Assembly (NCBI RefSeq): GCF_028369105.1
Contig: NZ_JAQNDO010000001.1
Span: forward strand, 5,114,501-5,178,500
Direction of reading: 5' to 3'
DNA: 64,000 nt
DNA from: Polyangium mundeleinium
GTDB lineage: Bacteria; Myxococcota_A; Polyangia; Polyangiales; Polyangiaceae
Below are positions 9,401-19,116 of this stretch, piece after piece. Numbering within the stretch: the stretch's first letter is position 1; every line of letters starts with the position of its first letter. The notes under the pieces are model-generated. The model was not told where the DNA came from, searched no databases, and worked only from the letters and a program-made list of their open reading frames with translations. Made by a program: the position numbers and the translations under genes.

Positions 9401-10643
9401 CCTCGCCAAAGGAATCGACGTGCGCCTCGCGGACGCCGTAAAGCACGTGCCGCGCGCCGAGCTCTTCGAGCATCGCGTAGAGCCCGTGGGGATCACGCAG
9501 GCAGGCGACGCTCGCGGTCAGCGCGGTGACGAGCTTGCGCCCCTGGCCCGTGAGATCGTGCGGGAACAAATGGCGCATCTCGGGGTGCCGCGCGAACAAG
9601 CGCTCATAGAATCGCTGCGGGAAGCTCGATCGCGAGACCGCCCGCTTGAACATCATCCGCACGAGCTCGGCCTGCCGCTCCGAGGGCGAGGCCGCGGCCT
9701 CGGGGAGCAGGCCGAGCGCGCGCATCGTCGCGACCACGCCTTCGAGCGCGGCGGCGAGGGCGTCCGCCGAGGCGAAGCGTTTGGCCGGGTCCTTTTGCAC
9801 CGCGCGGTCGACGCTCGCGGAGAGCTCGAAGGGGATGTCGGGCCGGAGCGAGGCGATGCTCGGCAGGGGCTCTTTGAGGATCGCGTCGACGAGCTGCATC
9901 AGAGGCCGCTTGGGCCCATAGGGCGGGATGCCGGCGAGCAGCTCCCACAGGACGAGGCCGAGCGCATAGATGTCGCTCGCGGCGGTCGCGGGCGCGCCTT
10001 TCCACAGTTCGGGCGCGAGGTAGCGGGGCGTGCCGAGAATGTCGCCTTTCCGCGTCACGTCGGCGGGCAGGCCTCCATTCGCCACGAAGCGCGCGATGCT
10101 CTCGGGGCCCGCCTCTTCGAGGAACGCGGGCCGCGCCGGCACCTTGGCGACGCCGAAATCAATGAGCTTGCCGGCGCCCGTGCGGGTGCGCATGACATTC
10201 GCCGGCTTGAGGTCGCGGTGCAGGACGGAGGCGTGATGGGCCGCCGCGAGCCCCCGCGCGACGTCGACGCCGAGCGCGAGGACCTCCTGCCACTCGAGCG
10301 TGCCGACGAGCGTATCGACGCTCTGCCCGGCGACGAGCTCGTACACGATGTAAGGCTGCCCGAGCGTTTCCCCGCTGCGGTAGACGGCGACGACGTTCGG
10401 ATGCTCGATCCGCCCGAGCGCGAGGGCTTCGAGGCGGAAGCGCTCGCGGTCGCGCTCCGCCGGATAAGCACTGCGGATCATTTTGATCGCGACGTGGCGA
10501 TCGATCGTGAGATCGAGGGCGCGCCAAACCTCGCCCATCGCGCCTTCGCCGAGCCGCTCGAGGAGGCGATAGCCGTCGAACTCCGTGAGGGACCGGAGGG
10601 CGGTGGAAGCCGGCGGCGGGGGGGAGCGGCCCGATTCGAACAC
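6453..10643 (-). CDS. Ser/Thr kinase-globin-(cNMP-binding)x2-PLP-fold fusion
   Basis: A 1396-residue cytosolic-looking multidomain protein, GTG start. Residues 22-300 are a Hanks-type kinase with intact motifs (GEGAMGEVW, VAIK K54, HRDLKP, DFG D162). Residues about 326-455 match a bacterial globin (RFYERLFARHPEMRHLF, then LGARHVLYGV with proximal His399). Two cyclic-nucleotide-binding domains follow (about 483-600 and 655-780); both keep the Glu and Arg of the phosphate-binding cassette (GEHALNQPMLRAATV; MEALLDHGPQRVTCTA). Residues about 905-1310 resemble a class V aminotransferase fold, but the expected SPHK site reads SPHECIGGLGTPGV, so the PLP-binding lysine is Glu1109. Inference: haem ligand and cNMP inputs control a kinase, while the C-terminal domain is a catalytically dead PLP fold used for binding. 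The GTG start leaves the glycine loop intact. Confidence 0.85.
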   Translation of the reverse strand: MFESGRSPPPPASTALRSLTEFDGYRLLERLGEGAMGEVWRALDLTIDRHVAIKMIRSAYPAERDRERFRLEALALGRIEHPNVVAVYRSGETLGQPYIVYELVAGQSVDTLVGTLEWQEVLALGVDVARGLAAAHHASVLHRDLKPANVMRTRTGAGKLIDFGVAKVPARPAFLEEAGPESIARFVANGGLPADVTRKGDILGTPRYLAPELWKGAPATAASDIYALGLVLWELLAGIPPYGPKRPLMQLVDAILKEPLPSIASLRPDIPFELSASVDRAVQKDPAKRFASADALAAALEGVVATMRALGLLPEAAASPSERQAELVRMMFKRAVSRSSFPQRFYERLFARHPEMRHLFPHDLTGQGRKLVTALTASVACLRDPHGLYAMLEELGARHVLYGVREAHVDSFGEALRAELDLTEGGRMDDELAEAWGQAWEQLASAVRRGIQRASLPEGEAKADSGITPRTARDPSTIGALLGATALFSDLDADERRDLAARMRPFHAEPGEVLCTQGAPADQLYLVEDGLLAVSIRTPGDDRIFVGESGPGGVLGEHALNQPMLRAATVTTVRRASGYTLEIADFEHLRRVHNPAALKVLRRLSLHLCSELRGVTRELMGPAPPAASTSASDLGEGHPLTPPIASSLRSLPFFESFSDERLAVIAGVLVEREVPRGRMIFAEGASRGSAFLLARGTVEITVRAGHRHMHLAVLGPGKTMGMEALLDHGPQRVTCTARENVVLLELAPEPLARLFASSPAMAFELVEAINRDLIDALRQTDAGIVRRAAQALVVGTHGDRAMGTKTLMRMTLASTTRAGTEDLVEQTLRGFVDGLGTLLDIPHALHEAANTTRLHASPDDASSDKEALLGKVRASILGDDVVLHGPFGPRRLVQADDTASGRSLSFLEEFLRSEVMPLSSGTGAQTSRLCEEAGDLLHESVGGGSDDVVLFCGSDATAAVEEMVRALGLALSPELDERYHLRERIPENERPVVFLGPHEAPSNELPWRASIADVVTIDADAEGRIDLHALEAALVRHANRPLKIGSFSLASQVTGIVADDVAITTLLHRHGALSFWDSTTAGPSLDIRMNPEGSGALASKDAVFLSPHECIGGLGTPGVLVAKRALVARRKEAGPPALLDSIRAGLVFQLKAAIGTDTIRAREDDFIKRALASFRTNEKIWVLGPPEHERLSIVSLVIRHGRDQFLHWNFVVALLNDLFGIQARGGGPSAGPYGHLILGIDPEPSAAFAEAVEAGCGVLQLGWVRVHFNAFMTETVFLYIVAAIHMIAHDGWKLLPMYRCDAATGRWTHVAGRPRPALRLKDLSYRGGELEYRSMRTSEPESALATYLDEARAILASAAVEGPPDPQNEPDIPEAFQHLRWFPTPLEAWRAHRAGR

Positions 10644-10705
10644 GCCGCGATGGTAGGCGAGCGTGCGTGGGCGGCAAGGCGAAACAGCGGCGAACCGCGT
10701 CGAAA

Positions 10706-11047
10706 TCAGGCCTTGGCGGGCGCCTCACCCTGCGTGCGCGGCTCCGGCTCGATTGCGCCTGTTTCCGGGTTCACGTCCTCGATGGGCTTGCTTTGGCACG
10801 AGAATCGGTCTGCCGCGCCTCGGACGAATAGGGTGACCTTGCGCCCGGCCCATTCTTTCGGAAGTCGAGCCGGAGGCTGGGTGGTCGTGAGGCAGGGCTC
10901 AGGGGGCCCCTGCGCACACCTTCGCGTTCGCGCGCAGGGGCGACGTGGCCGAGCAGGTTTCTGGCGCGCGAGGGTCTTGGGACGTTCGAGGGGTCGCGGG
11001 AGACGGTGACGCGTGGGTGTTCGAACGTTCGATCCGCCGCGCGTCAC
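10706..11047 (-). pseudogene. Possible truncated ORF running out of the 43-bp repeat array
   Basis: The last 60 or so codons read like ordinary protein (KEWAGRKVTLFVRGAADRF and an acidic tail ending TQGEAPAKA), while everything upstream is Arg/Pro-rich translation of the minisatellite. No ATG, GTG or TTG lies just before the plausible part. Its third codon positions are less GC-rich than in neighbouring genes. It could be the 3' remnant of a gene whose 5' part was replaced by the repeat array, or a chance frame. No family is recognised. Confidence 0.25.
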
Positions 11048-11263
11048 GGTGACGCGTCGGTGATCGGACGTTTGGAGAGCCGCTGGAGACGGTGACGCGC
11101 GGGGGATCGGTCGTTCGAGCGGGCGCTGGTGAGCGTGACGCGAGGGTGTTCGAAGCTTCGGAGACCCGGAGGAGAACGTGACGCGTGGGTGTTCGAACGT
11201 TCGAACAGGGGCGCGTCACCGTGACGCGTGGGTGTCGGGACGTTTGGAGACGCAGGAGCAGCG
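10963..11263. repeat. 43-bp minisatellite, seven degenerate units
   Basis: Seven contiguous units start at 10963, 11006, 11049, 11092, 11135, 11178 and 11221, exactly 43 bp apart. Six begin GTGACGCG; the first is more diverged. Units at 11006 and 11178 share GTGTTCGAACGTTCGA and end in CGCGTCAC, so each can fold back on itself. The period is not a multiple of three and units differ at many positions, so this is not a coding repeat, and there are no alternating spacers. It occupies the gap 10644-11410 upstream of the TIR gene; the rest of that gap holds only the doubtful frame at 10706. Confidence 0.9.
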
Positions 11264-11410
11264 GTGGATGCCGGGGGCGGGCGCGAATCGGAAGCGGCGC
11301 GCGGCGGCGGGAGCCGCCCTGTGCGACCTCGGGGGGTCGGGGGCGGCGACGGTGAGCGAGCGTCCACGAGGTGGTGGATTCAAAGCCCACGACCGTGCGA
11401 CACTCCGCCC

Positions 11411-11836
11411 GTGGCAAAAGTCTTCCTGTCGCACGCCCACGTGGACAAGCCAGCGGTCCGTCGGATTGTCGATGCCTTGCGGGAAGCGGGGCACGAGCCG
11501 TGGATCGACGAGCAAGAGATCCTCGTGGGGGAGTCGATTCCCGGCGCCATCGAGCGTGGGCTCGAGACCACGGACTTCGTCCTCGTTTGCCTTTCCCGCG
11601 CCGCGATAGCAAGCGGGTGGGTCAGGAGCGAATTGGATGGCTCGGTGATGAAGCCGTTCCGTTCGAAGATGACCCGCGTGCTTCCGATCCGTCTCGAAGA
11701 CGTCGCGCCGCCGACGATCATCGCGCATGCCAAGTATGTCGACCTGTTCCCCGACGACGATGCGTTCCAGCGGGGGATGGAGGCTCTGCTGCGCTCCATC
11801 GAAGGGTATACGGCGCGGGCCCCCGCCCCCCCCTGA
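11411..11836 (+). CDS. TIR-domain protein (N-terminal part of a probable TIR-TM-DUF1566 protein)
   Basis: A 141-residue TIR domain of the bacterial TIR_2 type: AKVFLSHAHVDKPAVRRIV, then WIDEQEILVGESI, VLVCLS, and SGWVRSELD. Glu74 in the last motif aligns with the NAD-hydrolysing glutamate of SARM1 (WVHKE), so NADase activity is plausible. Start is GTG 11411, which places the first beta strand at residue 3; no clear ribosome site is seen. The frame stops at TGA 11834-11836 directly after a run of eight C. A -1 shift in that run (reading CCC CCC CTG) continues into the membrane and DUF1566 segment 11833-12666. Alone, this product would be a soluble TIR. Bacterial TIR proteins act in anti-phage defence or NAD signalling; which applies here is unknown. 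Confidence 0.8.
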   Translation: MAKVFLSHAHVDKPAVRRIVDALREAGHEPWIDEQEILVGESIPGAIERGLETTDFVLVCLSRAAIASGWVRSELDGSVMKPFRSKMTRVLPIRLEDVAPPTIIAHAKYVDLFPDDDAFQRGMEALLRSIEGYTARAPAPP

Positions 11837-12666
11837 TCGGCTCTCCGGGGGCCGGTGCCGCCCCGGAGAGCCCAAGCCGGACGCCCTACGTCCCGGTGAG
11901 CCCGAGCGCGCCGCCCTATGTCCCGGTGAGCCCGAGCGCGCCGCCCTATGTCCCGACGTATCCCGGGCCGCCACCCATTTACCTACCGCCCCCGAAGCCC
12001 AAAGGTCCCTCCCTTTGGTTCGTGCCGGTCGGCCTCTTCGCCGGATGCGGGATCTTCGCGCTCGCCGGGAGCACCTGTCTCATCATGATGGCGGCCCGTA
12101 CGCAGGGGTCGGACCCGGAGGAGAAGCTGAAAGCCGCGGTCGAGGAGTTCAAGGACGAGAAAGGGGAGGCTCGCAGCAACCGTCCGGATGGCCGCTCTTT
12201 CCTTGCCGACGCAGCGCCGCAGGGAGAGCCGCTCGACAGCAAATCCGCGCAGAAGAGAGGGAGCGAGGATGCGGGAGCCGACGGGGCTTCGAGCCATGCA
12301 GCGATTGACGAAATGGCTGAGGACCGCGATCCGACCTGGTTCTCTGGCACCTTGCTCTGGACGCGAGTGCCCCTCAAGGAGCCGCGCACGGGCAAACCAG
12401 CCAAATACGCCACGCTCGAGCTTGCGGAGGCCGCCTGCGCGCAGCGTCCGACGGGCTGGCGGTTGCCCAGCGTGCGGGAATTCAGGTGGTTCACGAAAGA
12501 CGGTCGTATCAACGAGATGTTATTCCCTGAGTATCCGACGGGTGTATTCTGGGCGACGCCAGACGATCGCGTGTCCATCTCTGCCTCCGGGGTATTCGAC
12601 TCGTACGACGGTCCCGCTTCGCCGATGGTGCTGTGCGTGAAGGAGCACAGTCTGGAGGAGCCTTGA
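11833..12666 (+). CDS. Pro-rich/TM/DUF1566 (Lcl-like) segment in -1 frame of the TIR gene
   Basis: A 277-codon open stretch with no credible start of its own: the first in-frame GTGs lie inside the repeat and lack ribosome sites. It begins with a Pro/Ser/Tyr linker (YVPVSPSAPP repeats), then one transmembrane segment (FVPVGLFAGCGIFALAGS), an acidic/Lys linker, and a C-terminal domain with LLWTR, WRLPSVREFRWF and FWATPDD, matching the DUF1566/Lcl pattern found in extracytoplasmic bacterial proteins. The simplest reading is that TIR and this segment are one protein of about 418 residues with a cytosolic TIR, one membrane span and an outer DUF1566 sensor. Expression would need -1 frameshifting or a C8-to-C9 (or C6) length change. 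A sequencing error or real inactivation is also possible. Confidence 0.6.
   Translation: MIGSPGAGAAPESPSRTPYVPVSPSAPPYVPVSPSAPPYVPTYPGPPPIYLPPPKPKGPSLWFVPVGLFAGCGIFALAGSTCLIMMAARTQGSDPEEKLKAAVEEFKDEKGEARSNRPDGRSFLADAAPQGEPLDSKSAQKRGSEDAGADGASSHAAIDEMAEDRDPTWFSGTLLWTRVPLKEPRTGKPAKYATLELAEAACAQRPTGWRLPSVREFRWFTKDGRINEMLFPEYPTGVFWATPDDRVSISASGVFDSYDGPASPMVLCVKEHSLEEP
11881..11955 (+). repeat. 30-bp coding tandem repeat, 2.5 units
   Basis: The unit spans 11881-11910 and 11911-11940, with a half unit to 11955. It encodes the ten-residue motif YVPVSPSAPP in the linker before the membrane span. Near-identity of the units suggests recent slippage. Confidence 0.85.
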
Positions 12667-12738
12667 AAAGGCGCCCGTGGGCTGTCGTGCCCGTGCGGAT
12701 TCAAGAGCGCGTTTTTCCTCGTCCAGAAGACCAGCGTC

Positions 12739-13029
12739 TCACTTCCGATGCTGTCGCATTTCACGGACGAGCGTCGGCAATGCCGCGAGCAAGGACCACG
12801 TCGCAATGTCGAGCACCCAGGGAACGGCCAAACCCCAGAGCGGCGCCGAGGCAAGGAAGAGCCCCGCACAAGCGAGGAGGGGTCCCACGAGGGGCACCAT
12901 TGAAATGAACCGGTCGATCCCGCGGCGTCGATTGCGCGTATTGACGACGACGGAAGCAGCATTCATGAGGATGACGTACCCGCCGAGGACGCAAAGGAGC
13001 AGGCCGGGGTAGAGCAAGAACCGGTGCAT
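12739..13029 (-). CDS. Small membrane protein, unknown
   Basis: A 96-residue protein from ATG 13029 (a GTG at 13053 would add eight residues). It has three hydrophobic stretches (LLYPGLLLCVLGGYVILM, FISMVPLVGPLLACAGLFL, WGLAVPWVLDIATWSLLAAL), separated by an Arg-rich loop (NTRNRRRG). No family recognised. It converges with the TIR/DUF1566 gene; whether the two are linked functionally cannot be told from one genome. Its size and topology would fit an immunity-type or accessory membrane protein, but that is only a possibility. Confidence 0.6.
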   Translation of the reverse strand: MHRFLLYPGLLLCVLGGYVILMNAASVVVNTRNRRRGIDRFISMVPLVGPLLACAGLFLASAPLWGLAVPWVLDIATWSLLAALPTLVREMRQHRK

Positions 13030-13149
13030 CGTCGTCGAGGAGCAACCTGGCACCTTCGAGCACGGGCGGCACCTCGGTCGCTTGCCCGCGAAGGCGCCAA
13101 GCGCCCGACCCTCGCCCCGCTCCTCCCCTTACGCTACGTTGTCGCCGCC

Positions 13150-13464
13150 ATGAGCGACGTGCGTCAACGGATCCAGGAGATCATCGATCAGAACCGCGTG
13201 GTCCTCTTCATGAAGGGGACAAAGAGCTTCCCGCAGTGCGGGTTCTCGCAGCGCGCCGTGCAGATCCTCAAGTCGGCCGGGGCCGAGTTCGTGGACGTGA
13301 ACGTCCTGAAGGACCCCGACATCCGCCAGGGGATCAAGGAGTTCTCGAACTGGCCGACGATCCCGCAGGTGTACATCGACGGGAAGTTCGTCGGCGGCAG
13401 CGACATCCTCTCCGAGATGCAGCAGTCGGGCGAGCTGTCGCAGATCCTCGCGCCGAAGAACTGA
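13150..13464 (+). CDS. grxD: Monothiol glutaredoxin (Grx4/GrxD family)
   Basis: A 104-residue protein with the monothiol active site CGFS (Cys30) in KGTKSFPQCGFSQRAV, the WPTIPQVYI cis-Pro segment and the FVGGSDIL glutathione-binding motif. This family carries glutathione-bound [2Fe-2S] clusters and delivers them in iron-sulfur assembly. Length and motifs are complete. The ATG at 13150 is the only start that puts the first helix at the N-terminus. Its stop is one base from the stop of the convergent DNA glycosylase gene, so there is no room for separate terminators. Confidence 0.95.
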   Translation: MSDVRQRIQEIIDQNRVVLFMKGTKSFPQCGFSQRAVQILKSAGAEFVDVNVLKDPDIRQGIKEFSNWPTIPQVYIDGKFVGGSDILSEMQQSGELSQILAPKN

Positions 13465-13465
13465 C

Positions 13466-14173
13466 CTACCTGCGCGCTCGTTCGAGCGCCGCCCCCAGCA
13501 CCTCATCAAACATCGCCGCCGTGAGCCGGCCCGTCTGCGTGTTCTGCTGGCTCACGTGGTAGCTCCCGAAGAGCCACGCCCGTCCACCGCCGCCCCGCGG
13601 ATCCGGGATTTCTCCGCGCGCCCCGTGCGCGAACGCGGGCGCCCCCGAGACGTCTCCGTGTTTCTTCGCGAGCGTGAGGACCGCGTCGTAGCCGGTCTTC
13701 CCGAGCGCGAGGTACGTGTGCGCCCGGTCGAGCAGCGCGAGCTCGGCTTCGAGCCACGGCCGGCAAGCCGCGAGCTCCGCCGGCGTGGGCTTGTTCTCGG
13801 GCGGCGCGCAGCGGCACGGGGCCACGATGAACGCGCCCGTGAGCGTGAGGCCGTCGCCGCGGTGTACGCTCGTCGGCTGGGACGCGACGCCCGCTCGGTG
13901 CAGCGCGGCGTAGAGGAAGTCGCCCGAGCGATCCCCCGTGAACATCCGGCCCGTGCGGTTGCCGCCGTGCGCGGCCGGCGCGAGGCCCATGAGGATCAGC
14001 GTGGCGTCGGGGTCGCCAAAGCCAGGGATCGGGCGGCCCCAGTAGGTCTCGTCCCGGTAGGCGCGGCGTTTGACGCGGGCGACCTCTTCCCGCCACGCGA
14101 CGAGGCGATCACAACGGCGGCACGCGACGAGCGCTTCCTGCAAGAGCTCGAGCGAGCGCCGCTTGCTCGTCAC
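13466..14173 (-). CDS. Uracil-DNA glycosylase, family 5 (UdgB type)
   Basis: A 235-residue enzyme with the family 5 motifs GLAPAAHGGNRTGRMFTGD (motif 1) and HVSQQNTQTGR (motif 2). Cysteines CRRC near the N-terminus, PCRC and AAC fit the [4Fe-4S] cluster of family 4/5 uracil-DNA glycosylases. It removes uracil and other deaminated bases from DNA, which is relevant in a very GC-rich genome where cytosine deamination is frequent. GTG start overlapping the stop of the upstream hydrolase gene by GTGA, so translation is probably coupled. Confidence 0.92.
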   Translation of the reverse strand: MTSKRRSLELLQEALVACRRCDRLVAWREEVARVKRRAYRDETYWGRPIPGFGDPDATLILMGLAPAAHGGNRTGRMFTGDRSGDFLYAALHRAGVASQPTSVHRGDGLTLTGAFIVAPCRCAPPENKPTPAELAACRPWLEAELALLDRAHTYLALGKTGYDAVLTLAKKHGDVSGAPAFAHGARGEIPDPRGGGGRAWLFGSYHVSQQNTQTGRLTAAMFDEVLGAALERARR

Positions 14174-15372
14174 GACACCCCGCGCACGCTCGGCGGTGCG
14201 CTCTTCGGCGCGCGCTCGGACGCGGGGCTACGCGCGTCGCGGAGCTCTTCGCCGACGATCATGCCGGACACGATCCGATCCATCACGACGTCGAATCGCA
14301 CGCGCTGGAACCGCGCGCCACTCGCGAGCCAGTCGGTGTGGCCGCCCGCGCCCGGGAAGTGGCCGACGATGTCGAGGTGGTCCGCTTTGCCCACCCACAC
14401 GAGGTCGCCCCAGATCTGCGAGGTCAAGGGCACGACGCCGTCGTTCGCCGTCGGAGGGAGGGCCTCGCCGAGCATCGCCTTGAGCTTCGCCTGGGCCGCA
14501 CCGTCGGCCGCCGCGCACGGGTACCGCTCGTCGAGGCGGCTCGTCAGGTTGTAGAGCGCCGTGAAGATCGTCGCGCTCATCGCGCTCCACGGCGAGCGCA
14601 AGGCCGCGATCCAGTCGCGCACCGCGTTCGAGGGCGCATACGTCGCGACACACTGGTAGCGCACGCCGGGGCGATCCTCGACGCCGGCCTGGAAGAGGTC
14701 CATCGCCTCGGGCATGAGCTGCACGATCGCGCCCTGGTCGCCGCGCAAGAGATCGAGCCAGGTGCGCAGCTCGCGGCTCGACGCTTCGTCGAGGACCTTG
14801 GCCACGGCGTCGACGGCGCGGTTGATGATCTCGAGCTCGAAGTTGCCGATCGACAGGCGGCCGAACGCGGCGACGAGCGCCGAGGTCGCGGCGAGCGGAG
14901 GCGCGCCGAGCTTGAGCGCAGTCACGGTGAGCGCGGAGATCGCGTAGAGCATGCGCTGGCCGCTGACGGTCGCGAAGAAGGCCGCGAGGGGCGTGCCGTA
15001 GTGCGGCGTGTTCATCGTCGTGATCGACGAGAGGCGCGGCAGCCACGCGAGCTCTTTGCGGGCGACGCCGGGCAGGCGCGCGGTCGGAGAGGCGACGAGG
15101 CGCGCGTCGAGGCCGCCCGTCGAGTGGCCGACCACGTGGATGGGGCCGTCGTCGTCGCCGGCCGTGGCGGCGATCATGTGCGCGAGCTTGGCCGCGCGGC
15201 GGCAGACGCTGGCCGTGGGGTGGACGTCGCAGACCAGGACCTTGGCGACGCGGCCGCGCTGGCGGAAGCGATCTTCGAGGGCGACGACGAGGTGCTCGAA
15301 GTACTCGAACGACGCGAGCCGCGCGAAGCCGAACATGCCGGGAGAGAGGTAGATTCGAACGGGAGGCGACAC
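14170..15372 (-). CDS. Alpha/beta hydrolase, lipase-like
   Basis: A 400-residue protein. The nucleophile elbow GHSTGG (in IHVVGHSTGGLDARLV) sits after a Rossmann-like segment, then TTMNTPHYGTPLAAF as in lipases and PGAP1-like hydrolases. A late His in GKADHLDIVGHFPG could complete the triad and NDGVVPLTSQ the acid region. No signal peptide; start GTG at 15372 precedes RIYLSPGMFGFARL. Likely an esterase or lipase on an unknown substrate. It is co-transcribed with the uracil glycosylase through a GTGA overlap; the functional link is unclear. Confidence 0.8.
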   Translation of the reverse strand: MSPPVRIYLSPGMFGFARLASFEYFEHLVVALEDRFRQRGRVAKVLVCDVHPTASVCRRAAKLAHMIAATAGDDDGPIHVVGHSTGGLDARLVASPTARLPGVARKELAWLPRLSSITTMNTPHYGTPLAAFFATVSGQRMLYAISALTVTALKLGAPPLAATSALVAAFGRLSIGNFELEIINRAVDAVAKVLDEASSRELRTWLDLLRGDQGAIVQLMPEAMDLFQAGVEDRPGVRYQCVATYAPSNAVRDWIAALRSPWSAMSATIFTALYNLTSRLDERYPCAAADGAAQAKLKAMLGEALPPTANDGVVPLTSQIWGDLVWVGKADHLDIVGHFPGAGGHTDWLASGARFQRVRFDVVMDRIVSGMIVGEELRDARSPASERAPKSAPPSVRGVS

Positions 15373-15386
15373 CCCGAGAGGGTAGC

Positions 15387-19010
<3,624 letters not shown>

Positions 19011-19116
19011 CGTCTCCTCATCGGCCCCGCGCGGCGCGGTTTCGGGCGAGGCCGCGTAAGTGTGTGTGCGTAAAAAGTACGGAGAAGGAGCGGAGAGCAG
19101 CTAGATGTAGCAGCCG

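Noticed and set aside
10963-11263. CRISPR array
   Set aside because: Units are contiguous and degenerate at 43 bp with no unique spacers, and no cas gene is nearby.
11834-11836. TGA of the TIR gene read as selenocysteine, given selA nearby
   Set aside because: Reading through in the same frame does not enter the DUF1566 frame, and no SECIS-like context was evident; a -1 shift explains the downstream coding better.
19011-19116. tRNA-Sec gene beside selA
   Set aside because: The 106-bp gap has no cloverleaf-compatible arms or CCA-proximal pairing that I can find.
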